Positions 63,863-64,000 of a stretch of 64,000 nucleotides of DNA are shown here, one piece after another. The notes under the pieces were generated by a model, which worked only from the letters and a program-made list of their open reading frames with translations, was not told the DNA's origin and ran no database searches. Each line of letters opens with the position of its first letter. Positions within the stretch are counted from its first letter, which is position 1. Source of the DNA: Actinomycetota bacterium (GTDB lineage: Bacteria > Actinomycetota > Actinomycetes > S36-B12); contig JAUSNB010000017.1 in NCBI GenBank assembly GCA_030645615.1, positions 1 through 64,000 of the forward strand, in the 5' to 3' direction. A program made the position numbers and the translations under genes.

Positions 63863-64000
63863 CTAGCGACGGACGCCCGACGCGGCGGGAGCCCGGCTGG
63901 CGGCGCGGCCCAGGCGGCTCTGGTCGCCGATCTGCTCGACCATGAACTCACGCAGCAGGTCGATCGCCTTGACGACCTTCTTGCTGGAGAGCTCGTTGTA
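63863..64000 (-). CDS. C-terminal fragment of unidentified protein (runs off right edge)
   Basis: The last 45 residues and TAG stop of a minus-strand gene that starts beyond the window. It reads YNELSSKKVVKAIDLLREFM then VEQIGDQSRLGRAASRAPAA and a basic end. An amphipathic helix is likely. I do not recognise the family. The sharp codon pattern (mostly C or G in third positions) supports real coding. Confidence 0.6.
   Translation of the reverse strand, partial: YNELSSKKVVKAIDLLREFMVEQIGDQSRLGRAASRAPAASGVRR

Overview
This 64 kb window is high-GC chromosomal DNA from a member of the Actinomycetota. The evidence is frequent GTG starts, ATGA/GTGA overlaps between consecutive genes, phosphatidylinositol-mannoside lipid genes, a LexA box of the actinobacterial type (CGAAC-N4-GTTCG), EF-G2, an ANTAR response regulator, DUF5302, DUF349 and DUF222-type proteins, and repeated TANNNT motifs 6-8 bases before start codons that suggest leaderless transcripts. 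Gene order follows the conserved core shared by mycobacteria and streptomycetes. I cannot name the genus from sequence alone. I see no phage, integrase, transposase, CRISPR array or rRNA.

Layout. 1-5.3 kb: end of a DUF222-type gene, FUSC-type membrane protein, DUF5302 protein, tRNA-Cys and tRNA-Gly, pabB-pabC, and a secreted Ig-like repeat protein. 5.4-20 kb: tRNA-Val, thrS, HIT protein, EF-G2 (opposite strand), then pgsA, an acyltransferase and pimA (inositol phospholipid and mannoside synthesis), a LemA-like membrane protein, pdxS-pdxT (vitamin B6), yebC, a wax ester synthase/DGAT-like gene and SOS-controlled ruvC-ruvA-ruvB. 19.7-28 kb: yajC-secD-secF, apt, rel, then a DUF349 protein and a membrane-anchored cyclophilin on the minus strand. 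28-37 kb: MBL hydrolase, hisS, aspS, a GNAT gene, rarA, a small membrane protein, alaS. 37-45 kb: ruvX, mltG, aroE-aroC-aroK-aroB-aroQ, pepQ, efp, nusB; the aroB tail is duplicated between aroB and aroQ.

45-54 kb is the most unusual part: two paralogous lipoproteins, an atypical tRNA-Leu(CAA), an ANTAR regulator, and a branched-chain amino acid-type ABC transporter. The binding protein (livK-like) is on the plus strand behind a GlnR-like box; the permease and ATPase genes (livH-livM-livG-livF) face it on the minus strand. The binding protein is circularly permuted: its C-terminal half, which normally follows the first half, is placed directly after the signal peptide. The LivH permease carries an extra extracytoplasmic Ig-like domain. 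54-64 kb: a hotdog thioesterase and polA from a very compact divergent promoter, rpsA, coaE, uvrB, two tandem TerC-family genes, and small membrane and DUF302 proteins up to a partial gene at the right edge.

The best candidate for something undescribed is the circularly permuted binding protein with its altered transporter locus. Secondary points of interest are a palindromic repeat found twice, the aroB-tail duplication and the overlapping divergent leaderless promoter. No intergenic stretch exceeds 300 bases; the longest, 42225-42512, holds the duplication and one palindrome.
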